Source of the DNA: Pseudoalteromonas tunicata
Lineage (GTDB): Bacteria > Pseudomonadota > Gammaproteobacteria > Enterobacterales > Alteromonadaceae
Direction: 5' to 3'
DNA: 64,000 nucleotides
Assembly (NCBI RefSeq): GCF_002310815.1
Contig: NZ_CP011032.1
Location: forward strand, 2,768,001-2,832,000
This document shows positions 25,903 to 35,400 of the stretch, in pieces. The position numbers and the translations under genes were made by a program. The notes under the pieces are model-generated. The model was given only the letters and a program-made list of their open reading frames with translations. It was not told the DNA's origin and made no database searches. The stretch's first letter is position 1. The number at the start of each line of letters is the position of its first letter.

Positions 25903-27426
25903 TCAGTACATTCCTGAGTAATGAGGTGAAAATCGAATCAAGTAACGAATTAAAATTGCTGGCATTTTATGCTGCACTTTATCTAAACAAATATTAGGCA
26001 TGGTGCCAATTAACGCTTTTGGTAAAAATAAAAAACCTGCAATAAAAGTAATCGCACACACAACGATAAATAACCCTAACGAAATCTCATAAGGTAAACC
26101 TTCGACCTGCAACATCAAGCGATTAAATACAATGCCAACTATCAAAATCAGCGCCGATAATACAATTGCGGCTTGTTGTGATTTAAAAAATTCAAACCAA
26201 GAAATAGCGACTAAACGTAGCACTAACTGAGCCATCATGATGTACAAGAAAAAAGATGCTATCACCACAACCCAAGCAACATATTCAAGTCCCCACTGCA
26301 CAGCAAAAAAGCAACCGACGCCGAGCTGGACCAAATAAACACATTGCCTGCGAAGTTCAGCATAAACAAACCCCAAAGCTTGCACTAACGAACCGGCTAA
26401 ATTAAAAACACATTTAAATAAACCAGCTAAACACAAAATTTGAAACGGCACGATAGCTTCAAGCCAATTTTGGCCAAATAATCCTAAAATCACCCATTTA
26501 GCACCTATAAAAAAGCCAGCCAAAATAGGAAATATAATCAAAGAAGTAAGTTCAACAACCATCAAATAATCACGCTTTAATTGCGATTTTTTATGTTGAT
26601 TTTTAGAATAAGATGAAAACATCACCCCGGTTATTGACGCTGATATTTTTGCAATTGGCAAGGTCACCAAGTGATACGCCCTTGAATATAAACCCAAGGC
26701 TGAAGCGCCCAAGTATTTCCCTATAAAAACGTAATCGACGTTAGCTGCAAAATAATTGACGAATCCAGTCGCACTTTGCCCCGCGCCAAAACTCATAAGC
26801 CTCAAGGCAATTGCATGTTTATAACAAAATCTAAGTGGAGGTTTTGCAAAAAATAATAATAAACACAGCATTAAAAAGCTTTGGCATATTGCACCAAAGA
26901 CTAAGGCATAAACGCCAAAATCAAGTAACGCAAAAACTACTGTAACAACAACATAACCAACTAGATACGATATAAAATCAACCATAAACAATGCTTTAAA
27001 ATTCATTTCTCGCACCAACAAGCCACGCGCGATTGAACCAAAGGCACTAAAAAGCAGTGTAACTGACAACAAAATGAGGATGTTTTCTAATGCAGCAAAG
27101 GTAAAATAATCTACGAGTAAGGGAGTGAGAATACAAATTGCGCCAGTCACTAGCAGACCAAAAAATACCGAAATAGTATGAGCGATTTGAATGTCCTCTA
27201 AAGACAAATCCTTTTTTTGTACAATTGCAGGGCCCATGCCTAACGAAGATGCTAAATCACCCAACCCAATCACTAAAATAGCGATAGCCATTAACCCAAA
27301 GTCGGTAGGTGGTAATAAACGAGCCAAAATAGCCATAACAACAATAGAAGAAACTGCCTGAAAGGCAACGCGCAAGCCGTTCCAGCTTATGCCTTTAATC
27401 ACAGAGTGCGGATTTTGCTCACTCAT
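25903..27426 (-). CDS. wzx: EPS repeat-unit flippase (Wzx-like, MOP superfamily)
   Basis: A 507-residue protein with about 12-14 membrane helices. The N-terminal GISWNGLRVAFQAVSSIVV and LARLLPPTDFGLMAIA segments are typical of the WzxC/polysaccharide transporter branch of the MOP flippases. It would flip undecaprenyl-linked repeat units to the periplasm for Wzy. I chose ATG 27426 (MSEQNPHSV); the frame opens two codons earlier at a TTG. It sits between wzy and the secreted protein gene. Confidence 0.88.
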   Translation of the reverse strand: MSEQNPHSVIKGISWNGLRVAFQAVSSIVVMAILARLLPPTDFGLMAIAILVIGLGDLASSLGMGPAIVQKKDLSLEDIQIAHTISVFFGLLVTGAICILTPLLVDYFTFAALENILILLSVTLLFSAFGSIARGLLVREMNFKALFMVDFISYLVGYVVVTVVFALLDFGVYALVFGAICQSFLMLCLLLFFAKPPLRFCYKHAIALRLMSFGAGQSATGFVNYFAANVDYVFIGKYLGASALGLYSRAYHLVTLPIAKISASITGVMFSSYSKNQHKKSQLKRDYLMVVELTSLIIFPILAGFFIGAKWVILGLFGQNWLEAIVPFQILCLAGLFKCVFNLAGSLVQALGFVYAELRRQCVYLVQLGVGCFFAVQWGLEYVAWVVVIASFFLYIMMAQLVLRLVAISWFEFFKSQQAAIVLSALILIVGIVFNRLMLQVEGLPYEISLGLFIVVCAITFIAGFLFLPKALIGTMPNICLDKVQHKMPAILIRYLIRFSPHYSGMY

Positions 27427-27453
27427 CAACAACTCGTCATCAAAAGCAATTGG

Positions 27454-28950
27454 TTACTCATTGATATTATCTACTTCTCGTTGCTTAAATTTAATTTTCT
27501 GACTGTAGGCAAGGCCTGCAATCATACCCAGCAGCACCCAAACAGCCTTATTCATATAGGCATCATCAAGATTTACCAGGTTGTGAATAAGCCAAGTCAC
27601 TACCCCACCCATCAGGCCTAAAATCATTTTTTCATTGATGCCTTTTAGGTGATAAAACGAGCGCAGTCCAAGCCATAAAATATAAACAATTAAGGCTAAA
27701 AACAGAATTAACGATGGCAGTCCTGATTCTGCAGCCATTAACAGATAGGTATTATGAACAGGGAAAGGATAGTACCTAGAAACATATTCATTTGTATTAT
27801 CATAATGCTGCATCCGAGCAGCATAAACATTGAGGCCAACACCCAGTACTGGGTTATCAACAATCATGTTTTCAGCGACCTGCATTAGAGGTACGCGCAA
27901 ATCCGCCGTGCCATAATCTTCACCAAATATTCGGGTGCGAAATGTTTCTGAAGCAGTTAATAAAACCGTAGCAGCTAAAATAGATACCATGATAAAACTA
28001 AGTAAAACTTTAATTAAATTAAAACCTTGCTTATGCATTATCAGAATAAAACAAATACTGCCCGAAAATGCCAATGCAAGCCAACCACCACGCGAAGAAG
28101 TCCAAAGTTCAGCCAAGAGTGCCAAAAAGATACTAATACCAAAAAACATCCGCCAAGCGACCTTCTTTTCTTCAAAAAAGAGTAAACAAGCCACAGGCAA
28201 AAATAAATTAAGAAACATAGCCAAGTTATTAGGGTGCGAGAGTGAGCCTGCAACCCGCTTTACTTCCTGATTACCAATCAAACTCACAATGTTAATTTGC
28301 TTACCAATCACTTGCTCGGTAAAGATGGCACCTACAAACTTTTGCTCAAGCACAATAATCCCTTGCAGCAATAAAATAAGGGCAAAGATCCGTCCTAATA
28401 TTTGTAAGGTTGCTTCGTCTTTATAATTATTTCGAAAAAAAGTGAAGATAAGTATCGCTTTAAAAAACCACGACAATGCACTAAAGCTATAAAATGGGAA
28501 GGGGGAAATTAAGCTTGAAAGTAGATTGAAAAAAAACAACAGTGAAAAAAACCAAATAAAAACAGGCTCAAAGCGAAACGAACTGCTTTTATCTTGATTA
28601 TGCTTCCATAGCCAGTAAAAAAACAAAGGAAAGAAAAACAAATCGAATAGAGTAACTGAAAAACCATTAGCCGAAACATAAAAAGGCGTGTAATCGCGAT
28701 AAAAAAAGTTAATATCAAAAAATATTGGCAAACTAAGTAATGCAGCGATTAACAGCGACAGTTTTAGTTTATTTGAAAACACAGTCACAAATAATAATAA
28801 CGCAACTGCAATCACAGATCCTAAAATAACTAAGGTCCAACGAGCAGAAACATTGCTCATAGACACCACAAATGCAGCACCAACTAATGCACCAAATAAG
28901 ATAGCAAAGACGAGCTCTAGAGATATCTTTGAAAAGTTTGGTGGCATCAT
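27454..28950 (-). CDS. wzy: O-antigen ligase / Wzy-type EPS polymerase
   Basis: A 498-residue membrane protein with about 12 helices. The central Wzy_C (O-antigen ligase) region contains AGSLSHPNNLAMFLNLFLPV, LWTSSRGGWLAL, and the large periplasmic loop ending VGLNVYAARMQHYD...PVHNTYLLMAAESG, where the Arg and His residues are the usual key ones. With wzx, wzz and wza beside it, the polymerase role is more likely than ligase. It starts 12 bp after the kinase-like gene. Confidence 0.85.
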   Translation of the reverse strand: MMPPNFSKISLELVFAILFGALVGAAFVVSMSNVSARWTLVILGSVIAVALLLFVTVFSNKLKLSLLIAALLSLPIFFDINFFYRDYTPFYVSANGFSVTLFDLFFFPLFFYWLWKHNQDKSSSFRFEPVFIWFFSLLFFFNLLSSLISPFPFYSFSALSWFFKAILIFTFFRNNYKDEATLQILGRIFALILLLQGIIVLEQKFVGAIFTEQVIGKQINIVSLIGNQEVKRVAGSLSHPNNLAMFLNLFLPVACLLFFEEKKVAWRMFFGISIFLALLAELWTSSRGGWLALAFSGSICFILIMHKQGFNLIKVLLSFIMVSILAATVLLTASETFRTRIFGEDYGTADLRVPLMQVAENMIVDNPVLGVGLNVYAARMQHYDNTNEYVSRYYPFPVHNTYLLMAAESGLPSLILFLALIVYILWLGLRSFYHLKGINEKMILGLMGGVVTWLIHNLVNLDDAYMNKAVWVLLGMIAGLAYSQKIKFKQREVDNINE

Positions 28951-28962
28951 GAGAATTCGTAT

Positions 28963-29784
28963 TTAAATAAACTTCATTAAAAATCTAGGAATAGGAAATG
29001 TCCTGAAATTCAAGATTGAACCTATTATGTTTGCACCGCACTCTTCTAAATCTTCAATTAACGCATTTAGTGCCGGTAGTCGAGTTTCACCCGATTTACT
29101 GATCAAAACCACTCCATCTGCTAAATGAAACAAAGATAAAAAGCTTGGCACTTGCGCAACAGATGGCATATCGACAATCACCCAGCGATAATCTTGTTTA
29201 AAAACAGCTAACAAACTAGAAATGATACTTAAAGTACCCGCTGATTGAATATCTTTTAAATTAATGTCAAAACAGACTTCGGTAAAATTACAATACTCAA
29301 GCTCATTGATAAATTCATCAACTGACTTGTTTTTCTCTACCAACGCTTGAAATATCGGCGAGGTCTGTTGTTTTGTCAGCTTAATAGAAAAAAAGATACA
29401 GGCTTTTTCAGAGTCATAAGACGAAAGTAAACGGGTAGCATAATACGAAATCGTGGTATTACCCACTTTCGGATTAACGCCTAAAAACATCAGCATCTGT
29501 GGTTCATCATCAGCACTTGAAATTAAACCTGATGTGATTTTGTTCAATGAACGTAACCAGACAGTATTATCTAAAGGTTTAAGAGTATGGCTTTGCAAAG
29601 CTCGCTGTTTTGTTACTGCAACGTTATCAAGCTGCTCTATTTCTTCTAGCTGGGCTAAAGGCTCTGCTAACTTCTGTTTCAGACTAGCAATATCAGCTTC
29701 ATTTACTTGTTCGGTTTCTCCACTGACATTGATCCGATTCAACTGTGGATAAAGTTTGTTCATTGCATCAAATACGTTAGCCAT
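28963..29784 (-). CDS. CpsD/BY-kinase-like protein with a degenerate P-loop
   Basis: A 273-residue protein placed exactly where the bacterial tyrosine autokinase partner of Wzz normally sits. The fold follows the MinD/CpsD pattern: MLMFLGVNPKVGNTTIS at the P-loop, a Walker B-like WVIVDMPSV, and LADGVVLISKSGETR. But the invariant P-loop Lys is replaced by Asn109 (GVNPKVGNTT) and the C-terminal tyrosine cluster is missing (it ends PIPRFLMKFI). ATP binding and kinase activity are therefore doubtful. It may be a structural regulator of Wzz. It lies 18 bp after wzz in the same operon. Confidence 0.75.
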   Translation of the reverse strand: MANVFDAMNKLYPQLNRINVSGETEQVNEADIASLKQKLAEPLAQLEEIEQLDNVAVTKQRALQSHTLKPLDNTVWLRSLNKITSGLISSADDEPQMLMFLGVNPKVGNTTISYYATRLLSSYDSEKACIFFSIKLTKQQTSPIFQALVEKNKSVDEFINELEYCNFTEVCFDINLKDIQSAGTLSIISSLLAVFKQDYRWVIVDMPSVAQVPSFLSLFHLADGVVLISKSGETRLPALNALIEDLEECGANIIGSILNFRTFPIPRFLMKFI

Positions 29785-29802
29785 TTTATTACCTAAAAAG
29801 AA

Positions 29803-31224
29803 TTAAGCAGAGGTGTCATCTAGCGAGCCTAGATACCTAATTTTTGTTTTTGAAATAATATCATTTGGCATAACCACTCGTTGATCTAGCGAGTAAGCTG
29901 CGATACATAAGCCCATTGCTAAGAAAAAAGCCAATATAATTGCCATTAACATAATTTTTGTTTTTTGTGGAAACCAAGGAACTAATGGTTTTACCGGACG
30001 TGTTGCAATTGAAACGTTTGCAAACAAAGCTTGGTCTTTTTCTAAATTGATCCGCGCTTCTTCACGTTTAGTGCTGTATAGGGTGTAGTTATTTTTAGCT
30101 AAATCGTGCTCTAGCTGCAAACGTTCTAAATTAATCGACGATGCGGTTAATAAACCAAGGTCTTGCTGTGCTTCAGCTATTTTAATTTCTATTTCTTTAA
30201 GCTCACTTTGACGACTTTTTACTTTAGTCTCTAACTCGTCAATAATTTGCTTCATTTGAATATGGATTTGCTTATGCATATTACGATATTGACTTTCTGC
30301 ATCTGTCACAGCTTTTGAGTCTGGTAAGTAATCACTCATAGCGCGCTGTTTATTGATAATTAATTGAGCTAATGACTTAGACATTTCAATTAATGCAGGA
30401 AAACTGTCTAAAATATCCCGCGGCAAACCGACCCATTTATCATCACCTTTAATATTTTTCTTAATTTTAGTGATTAATAATAAACGTTCGTTTAGTGAGC
30501 TCGTGTCCATTGCCACTTCCGTTTTGCGATACTCCAAATCTCTAATTAACTGTAAAATATTTTCTTTTTGTAATGTAGGGCTTGCTACATTCACTCGTTG
30601 GCTTTCATTAGCTAAATTATTAGTTAACTCAGTAAAACGGGTCTGAAAAGTATCTGTTTGTTTATCAAAAAAATCTAAACTACTTTTTGAAGTTTGATTT
30701 ACATTAATATGATAAGAAATATAGGTATCGATAATACTATTTAGTTGCTCAACAATCGCTTGTGGATCACCACCTCGCAGTTTTAGCTGAATAATATTTG
30801 ATAGAGATAATGGCTCAGCTTTAAATCCGGCACTTAATTTTAAAATGGCTTTTTGAATTTCAAATTCATCGTTACTTGGCGCCAGATGGTGACTCATCAC
30901 CACTTCGGTCATAACAGGTTCAGACTTTAATAATTCGATAACGGTATTGATCATTTGAGTATCAACACGATTTTCGTAATTCACCCGAGAAACATCTTTA
31001 TCAAACACTACAGGGGTTTCAATTTGCGGCTTAATCACCAATTTAGCATTTACTTCATAAATAGGCGGATACAACAATACCACAGCCAAAGCAGCAAAAA
31101 CGACTGCAAAAAAACTGCCTAAAAACAATGTTTTTTTAATGAAAAAGATACCAACTATGTCACGGATGGTTTGATTTTGTTCTTGCTTAGGCAATTTTTT
31201 ATTTTTATATGTTCCGTGTTCCAT
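29803..31224 (-). CDS. wzz: Polysaccharide co-polymerase (Wzz/GumC-type chain-length protein)
   Basis: A 473-residue PCP protein. An N-terminal membrane helix (about residues 33-52, KKTLFLGSFFAVVFAALAV) is followed by a Wzz domain (PPIYEVNAKLVIKP). A long coiled-coil periplasmic region covers about residues 170-400. The closing proline-rich segment RPVKPLVPWFPQKTK leads into the second membrane helix. No kinase domain is fused; a separate kinase-like gene follows. It overlaps the wza stop by one base (TAATG), so it is translationally coupled to wza. Confidence 0.9.
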   Translation of the reverse strand: MEHGTYKNKKLPKQEQNQTIRDIVGIFFIKKTLFLGSFFAVVFAALAVVLLYPPIYEVNAKLVIKPQIETPVVFDKDVSRVNYENRVDTQMINTVIELLKSEPVMTEVVMSHHLAPSNDEFEIQKAILKLSAGFKAEPLSLSNIIQLKLRGGDPQAIVEQLNSIIDTYISYHINVNQTSKSSLDFFDKQTDTFQTRFTELTNNLANESQRVNVASPTLQKENILQLIRDLEYRKTEVAMDTSSLNERLLLITKIKKNIKGDDKWVGLPRDILDSFPALIEMSKSLAQLIINKQRAMSDYLPDSKAVTDAESQYRNMHKQIHIQMKQIIDELETKVKSRQSELKEIEIKIAEAQQDLGLLTASSINLERLQLEHDLAKNNYTLYSTKREEARINLEKDQALFANVSIATRPVKPLVPWFPQKTKIMLMAIILAFFLAMGLCIAAYSLDQRVVMPNDIISKTKIRYLGSLDDTSA

Positions 31225-32231
31225 TAATCACCACTATGGATAAAATTGACTGATTCAGAAACGCTATAAATTAACCCCAAATCAGCAGGGATTAAGCGAC
31301 GAATAGTATCACCAACAATTGCAGCCCGACCTAAACGACTAGTTGGTACGTAAATAACATCGGCTTGACGAAGTAAGGTATCGCTTCCTATGTTTCCAGT
31401 ATCAAAAATATTCTCGATATCAACTAAACGACCCACCGCATTATTTCTTTCATCACGGGTAATTAATAAAGTATCCGATGCAACTGCATTAGGCATAAAC
31501 CCTTTTGCCATAGCAACAGCCTGAGTAACCGTGGTTGGCCCCTGCAATTGATAATAGCCAGGCTCTTTCACTGCGCCCATAATATAAACTCGGTTACCTG
31601 TTGCATTAATTAATGTTACTGAAGTAAACATACCTGGAACAAGCTTTTGATATTCATCATTAATTTCTTTTTGAATTTCTTCAACTCGCATTCCGGCAAC
31701 GCGCATCGGCTCAATCAGAGGAATTGCAATACGGCCATCAGGCTGAACAAGCGCTAAACGGCTTTGGCCTCGGGTAGCTGTTTTTATTGATTCTTTAAGT
31801 TCGCGAATACTTTCGCCATAACGCACTAACGCCACAGTACATTTAGGATTTCTAAGAATTGGGGTATAAGCCTCTTCTATTTTGGCCGCAAGTTCCATTG
31901 GTGTAAAACCAAAGGCCTCGATATCGCCTAAATGAGGCACTGTGATCATACCATCGGGACGCACATTTAATGAGCGGTCGAACTGGGGATAGTGTGGAAA
32001 TTCAATTCGAACCTGATCACTAACAGCAATTCGGTACACATCTTGTTTTCTTACATCGATATGATATGAAATTTCAATTTGATCGCCAGAGGAAATCATA
32101 TAATCATGACTGATGTACAATACTTTATCGTCATATACTTGGCGATTATTCGCTATCTGCGCAGGGCCAAAAGGTGCTGTACAAGCGACTAGCAAGGACA
32201 CAAGTAATGAAACAATAAACAATCTATACAT
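31224..32231 (-). CDS. wza: Outer-membrane polysaccharide export lipoprotein (Wza/GumB-like)
   Basis: A 335-residue secretin-like export protein. The lipobox LLVAC lies at the end of a short signal peptide. The Poly_export domain (YMISSGDQIEISYHID; VRPDGMITVPHLGDIEAFG) is followed by SLBB-type repeats (VYIMGAVKEPGYYQLQ). It forms the outer-membrane channel for EPS. I chose ATG 32231 (MYRLFIVSLLV), which gives a clean lipoprotein signal; the open frame begins at a TTG at 32255. It is the first gene of the seven-gene reverse EPS operon. Confidence 0.9.
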   Translation of the reverse strand: MYRLFIVSLLVSLLVACTAPFGPAQIANNRQVYDDKVLYISHDYMISSGDQIEISYHIDVRKQDVYRIAVSDQVRIEFPHYPQFDRSLNVRPDGMITVPHLGDIEAFGFTPMELAAKIEEAYTPILRNPKCTVALVRYGESIRELKESIKTATRGQSRLALVQPDGRIAIPLIEPMRVAGMRVEEIQKEINDEYQKLVPGMFTSVTLINATGNRVYIMGAVKEPGYYQLQGPTTVTQAVAMAKGFMPNAVASDTLLITRDERNNAVGRLVDIENIFDTGNIGSDTLLRQADVIYVPTSRLGRAAIVGDTIRRLIPADLGLIYSVSESVNFIHSGD

Positions 32232-32605
32232 ATTTAATGAATCCCAATAACCCAAACGGCAAATAACACAAGAGAATCTAATTAATTAGCCACTAGACGC
32301 AGACTAAACTAGCCATATATTATATTTTTTGGCTTAAGTTTGACAATAACATAATATTACAAACTAATCCTTATTTCTGAACTACTGCTGAATAATTATT
32401 TCCGTAAAATCAATCGACTTGCAATCGCTGCAATAATAGAAGTTAATGAAGCGTAAATAAATCATTTGCAATGCCACAACAAATTGCGTAATAAAAAAGC
32501 AATAAAAATCAATCAGGCTTGAACCTATCATTACTATTAAAAACAATAAACTATGTTATTATCTTTAGCGATTTTCAATAACAATGGACTATTTTGGAAC
32601 TACTT
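32232..32605. promoter_or_regulatory. Divergent wza / OmpA-like intergenic region with EPS operon promoter
   Basis: 374 bp, very AT-rich, with no gene seen. A strong reverse-strand promoter lies at 32319-32346: TTGTCA, 16 bp, TATAAT. It would give a leader of about 80 nt before wza. I searched for an RfaH ops/JUMPstart motif and found none. No equally clear promoter was found for the forward OmpA-like gene. Confidence 0.6.
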
Positions 32606-33544
32606 ATGAACACTCATTTACTACCTCGTCTCTTCTATATTTCATTGTTTTTTATTGGATTTAGCTCCATAAACGGCTGTACAAGCCAAACTCCCCCTCC
32701 AGAAACATACCAACCTGAAGGGCTATACGAAGAAGATTATTCGAGCTTTTATTATTATTTATACGAAGGGTATTTAGGCCTAGCAAAACAAGAAGATAAT
32801 GAAAATGATGTCGCCGATCACGCATTATTCAGTGAAAAAGCTCAGCGCGTTAACAATGGTAGAATTGTAGAGCCACAGCAACTTAACATGCGTCGTATCC
32901 CTGAACATGCATATGAAGAATTAAAAGTCGCACGTCACGCATTAATGCAAGCATTCTCATTAGGCAGTAAAGAACGCCTGCCCGCACCTTCAGCACAAGC
33001 CCAAGTAATGTTTGATTGTTGGATGCAAGAACAAGAAGAAAACTTCCAACAACATGACATTGACGTCTGCAAACGTGACTTCTTTAAAGCGCTTGCATTA
33101 ATAGCACCACAACCTACAACAAAAGCAGAACCCGAGACAAGAGTAGCCAAAGTTGAGCCGTGTGCCTGTGATGAAAAGCCAGCCAAAAAAGAACCAGCAA
33201 AGAACAAACAGCCACCTGAATTTATTGTTTATTTCGAATTTGATAAAGATCATCTAACCAAAACAGCGATTGCTACTATTAATGAAGTAAAACAAGCTGT
33301 AAATGAATGGAAACCAAAGACGGTTGTACTCTCTGGTCATACCGATTTAGCCGGTCAAAATATTTATAACGAAGGCTTATCGACCAGACGTGTAACAAAT
33401 GTGCTTAATGGACTTATTTTGGCTGGTGTTCCTGAAAATAAAATAGACATCAGCGCACTTGGTGAGCGCCACCCTGCAGTTAGAACTCCTGATGGCACTA
33501 AAAAAGCAGAAAACCGCCGTGTTGAAATTCATTTAGTACTTTAA
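32606..33544 (+). CDS. OmpA-family lipoprotein in the EPS locus
   Basis: A 312-residue protein. The lipobox INGC follows a short signal peptide, then comes a region rich in Glu, Tyr and Gln. A small cysteine cluster (CACDEK) and a Lys/Pro-rich linker precede the C-terminal OmpA domain. That domain has the peptidoglycan-binding pattern VYFEFDKDHLTKTA, LSGHTDLAGQ, LSTRRVTNVL and ALGERHPAV...NRRVEIHL. It would tether the outer membrane to peptidoglycan next to the EPS export machine. I chose ATG 32606; the frame opens at a TTG at 32594. The next gene follows after 20 bp. Confidence 0.85.
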   Translation: MNTHLLPRLFYISLFFIGFSSINGCTSQTPPPETYQPEGLYEEDYSSFYYYLYEGYLGLAKQEDNENDVADHALFSEKAQRVNNGRIVEPQQLNMRRIPEHAYEELKVARHALMQAFSLGSKERLPAPSAQAQVMFDCWMQEQEENFQQHDIDVCKRDFFKALALIAPQPTTKAEPETRVAKVEPCACDEKPAKKEPAKNKQPPEFIVYFEFDKDHLTKTAIATINEVKQAVNEWKPKTVVLSGHTDLAGQNIYNEGLSTRRVTNVLNGLILAGVPENKIDISALGERHPAVRTPDGTKKAENRRVEIHLVL

Positions 33545-33564
33545 AGAACATAGCTACAAAAATT

Positions 33565-35400
33565 ATGAGCGATTTTTTATTAGGTCAAAACAGTGTCTAT
33601 CCACTTGAGCATGCAACAGATAATCGCTTCACCGACCATGCCAACCTCTTTACGCTAAAGACCGACAACGTCGGTCTAAGTATGAGCCGTAACGACAGCT
33701 CGGAGCTTTGGCAACCAAGTTTTGATGAGAAAAGCCAAACGCATTTATTTGTTTTAGGTCGCCCTGTATTGGCTAAAAAAGACTTAGCATTCGCGCAGAC
33801 TTTAAACCTAAGCGGCGGTTTAGTCGGCCGATTTCTGCTTCATCATTGGCTCAATCAGCCTCAGTCATTCAGTCAGGTGCTCAATGGTTATTTTGCGGTC
33901 ATAATTATTTGTGCTCAGAAGGTCACCTTATTCACAGATAAACTTGGTATTTATAATGTTTACCAAGCCAAAAATCAGCCCAAATTGATGCTAAGCTCTC
34001 ATCCAGATAATTTAGCAAGCTGGCTGCATCAAGAATGCACGACACCTAGTTTAAATCACCTAGCCGTAGCTGAAGTTCTTGCGACAGGCAGTAGCTTTGA
34101 TCAAGCCTGTTTTTATAATGAAATAACAGTATTAAAACCTGCTAGTCACTATACCTTTGAACTCAATGCAGCTGGATTTACAGAACAGCAAACAAGCTAT
34201 TGGTCAGAAATTCAAGTTGAATCCAATATGAGTCAACTTGAATGGTCAAAAAAGATTGCCTGCGCAATTTCAACTGCCATGCAAAAACGCACTCATAGCT
34301 TCATAAAATCGTCAGCATTATTGCTAAGTGGTGGCGCGGATTCTCGCTCAATTTTATTTAGTCATCCACAACCATCAAAACTCACGACCATAACCTTTTG
34401 TGACTCACTTAATTTAGAAGCAAAAACGGCGCAAAAACTGGCTCAAATCGCAAGTTCAGATCACCACACTTATTTTAGAGAGTTCGATCACTACGCTTTA
34501 GGCTTTGATGAAAGCATTAGGGTTAGTGGCGGAATGTGGTCAATCAAAGATGCACATTATCATCAATTTGGTAACAAACTTATTGATACCAAATGGGACA
34601 GCTTACTGACTGGTTGTTATACCGATTATTTATTAAAGGGCCTTGCCTTTAATAAACAAGCAAAGAAATGTTTGGGCCGCCCACTGCCGCTCTATCAAGC
34701 AAGTCAAACACAAGCGAGCTTTTATCAACCTCATTTCCAGTTAGGAGATGAGTGGCAATCTAAAGTAAGACATAGCATTAATCGCTATTTTGACTTTGAG
34801 CAGTGCACAGTTCAACAACTGGAAGATAAACGCATTCGCCCACTCTATCGCGAAGCAGATGCTATGGGCCGATTGTATTTAATGCGCTGTACACCGTGGG
34901 ATCCACTATTTTGCGATAATGAAATAATTGATATTTATCGCACTATGCCCAAAGCACATAAGCTCAATTACCGTACATTTGCTGATGCAGTTCAAATGCT
35001 GCTGCCAAAAGCCGCGCAAAAAGTACCAAATAATAACCATGGCGGGCGTTTAAATGCATCCGAAACTATGATCAAGCTACACTTTTTTAGCCGCAGAGTT
35101 AAGTTTAAGTTAATTAGACACTTCAAAGAGCTCTTTAAACATTCTAAATCTATTTCAACCCATAACTCTTGGCCTGATTTTGCAACTTATTTGCAACATA
35201 GTCAGCTATTTCAAGACAGATGGTACGCAATATCAGAGCCCTCTCGCAATGTAATAAACCATATTATGGGCCAAGATCTATGGCAAAAACCATTTTGTGA
35301 CTGGAATGAAGACAATCATGATTTATTATTACGTGCTATTACAATCGGGCTTTGGTTAGATCAACGCGCTAAGCAGATTAAAATTAACCAAATAGCTTAG
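33565..35400 (+). CDS. Asparagine-synthetase-like amidotransferase without the glutaminase cysteine
   Basis: A 611-residue protein of the asparagine synthetase B superfamily. The C-terminal PP-loop ATP pyrophosphatase is clear (LLLSGGADSRSI, residues 253-264). The N-terminal half resembles a class II amidotransferase fold (LNGYFAVIII, FTDKLGIYNVY), but the protein begins MSDF, not MC. The N-terminal Cys nucleophile is absent, so glutamine cannot be hydrolysed in the usual way. Such proteins in EPS loci probably form an amide on a sugar acid or another acyl substrate, using free ammonia or another amine. It overlaps the convergent wecG-like gene by 17 bp. Confidence 0.8.
   Translation: MSDFLLGQNSVYPLEHATDNRFTDHANLFTLKTDNVGLSMSRNDSSELWQPSFDEKSQTHLFVLGRPVLAKKDLAFAQTLNLSGGLVGRFLLHHWLNQPQSFSQVLNGYFAVIIICAQKVTLFTDKLGIYNVYQAKNQPKLMLSSHPDNLASWLHQECTTPSLNHLAVAEVLATGSSFDQACFYNEITVLKPASHYTFELNAAGFTEQQTSYWSEIQVESNMSQLEWSKKIACAISTAMQKRTHSFIKSSALLLSGGADSRSILFSHPQPSKLTTITFCDSLNLEAKTAQKLAQIASSDHHTYFREFDHYALGFDESIRVSGGMWSIKDAHYHQFGNKLIDTKWDSLLTGCYTDYLLKGLAFNKQAKKCLGRPLPLYQASQTQASFYQPHFQLGDEWQSKVRHSINRYFDFEQCTVQQLEDKRIRPLYREADAMGRLYLMRCTPWDPLFCDNEIIDIYRTMPKAHKLNYRTFADAVQMLLPKAAQKVPNNNHGGRLNASETMIKLHFFSRRVKFKLIRHFKELFKHSKSISTHNSWPDFATYLQHSQLFQDRWYAISEPSRNVINHIMGQDLWQKPFCDWNEDNHDLLLRAITIGLWLDQRAKQIKINQIA

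Noticed and set aside
32232..32605. JUMPstart/ops (RfaH) element before the EPS operon
   Set aside because: I looked for GGCGGTAG on both strands and found no match.
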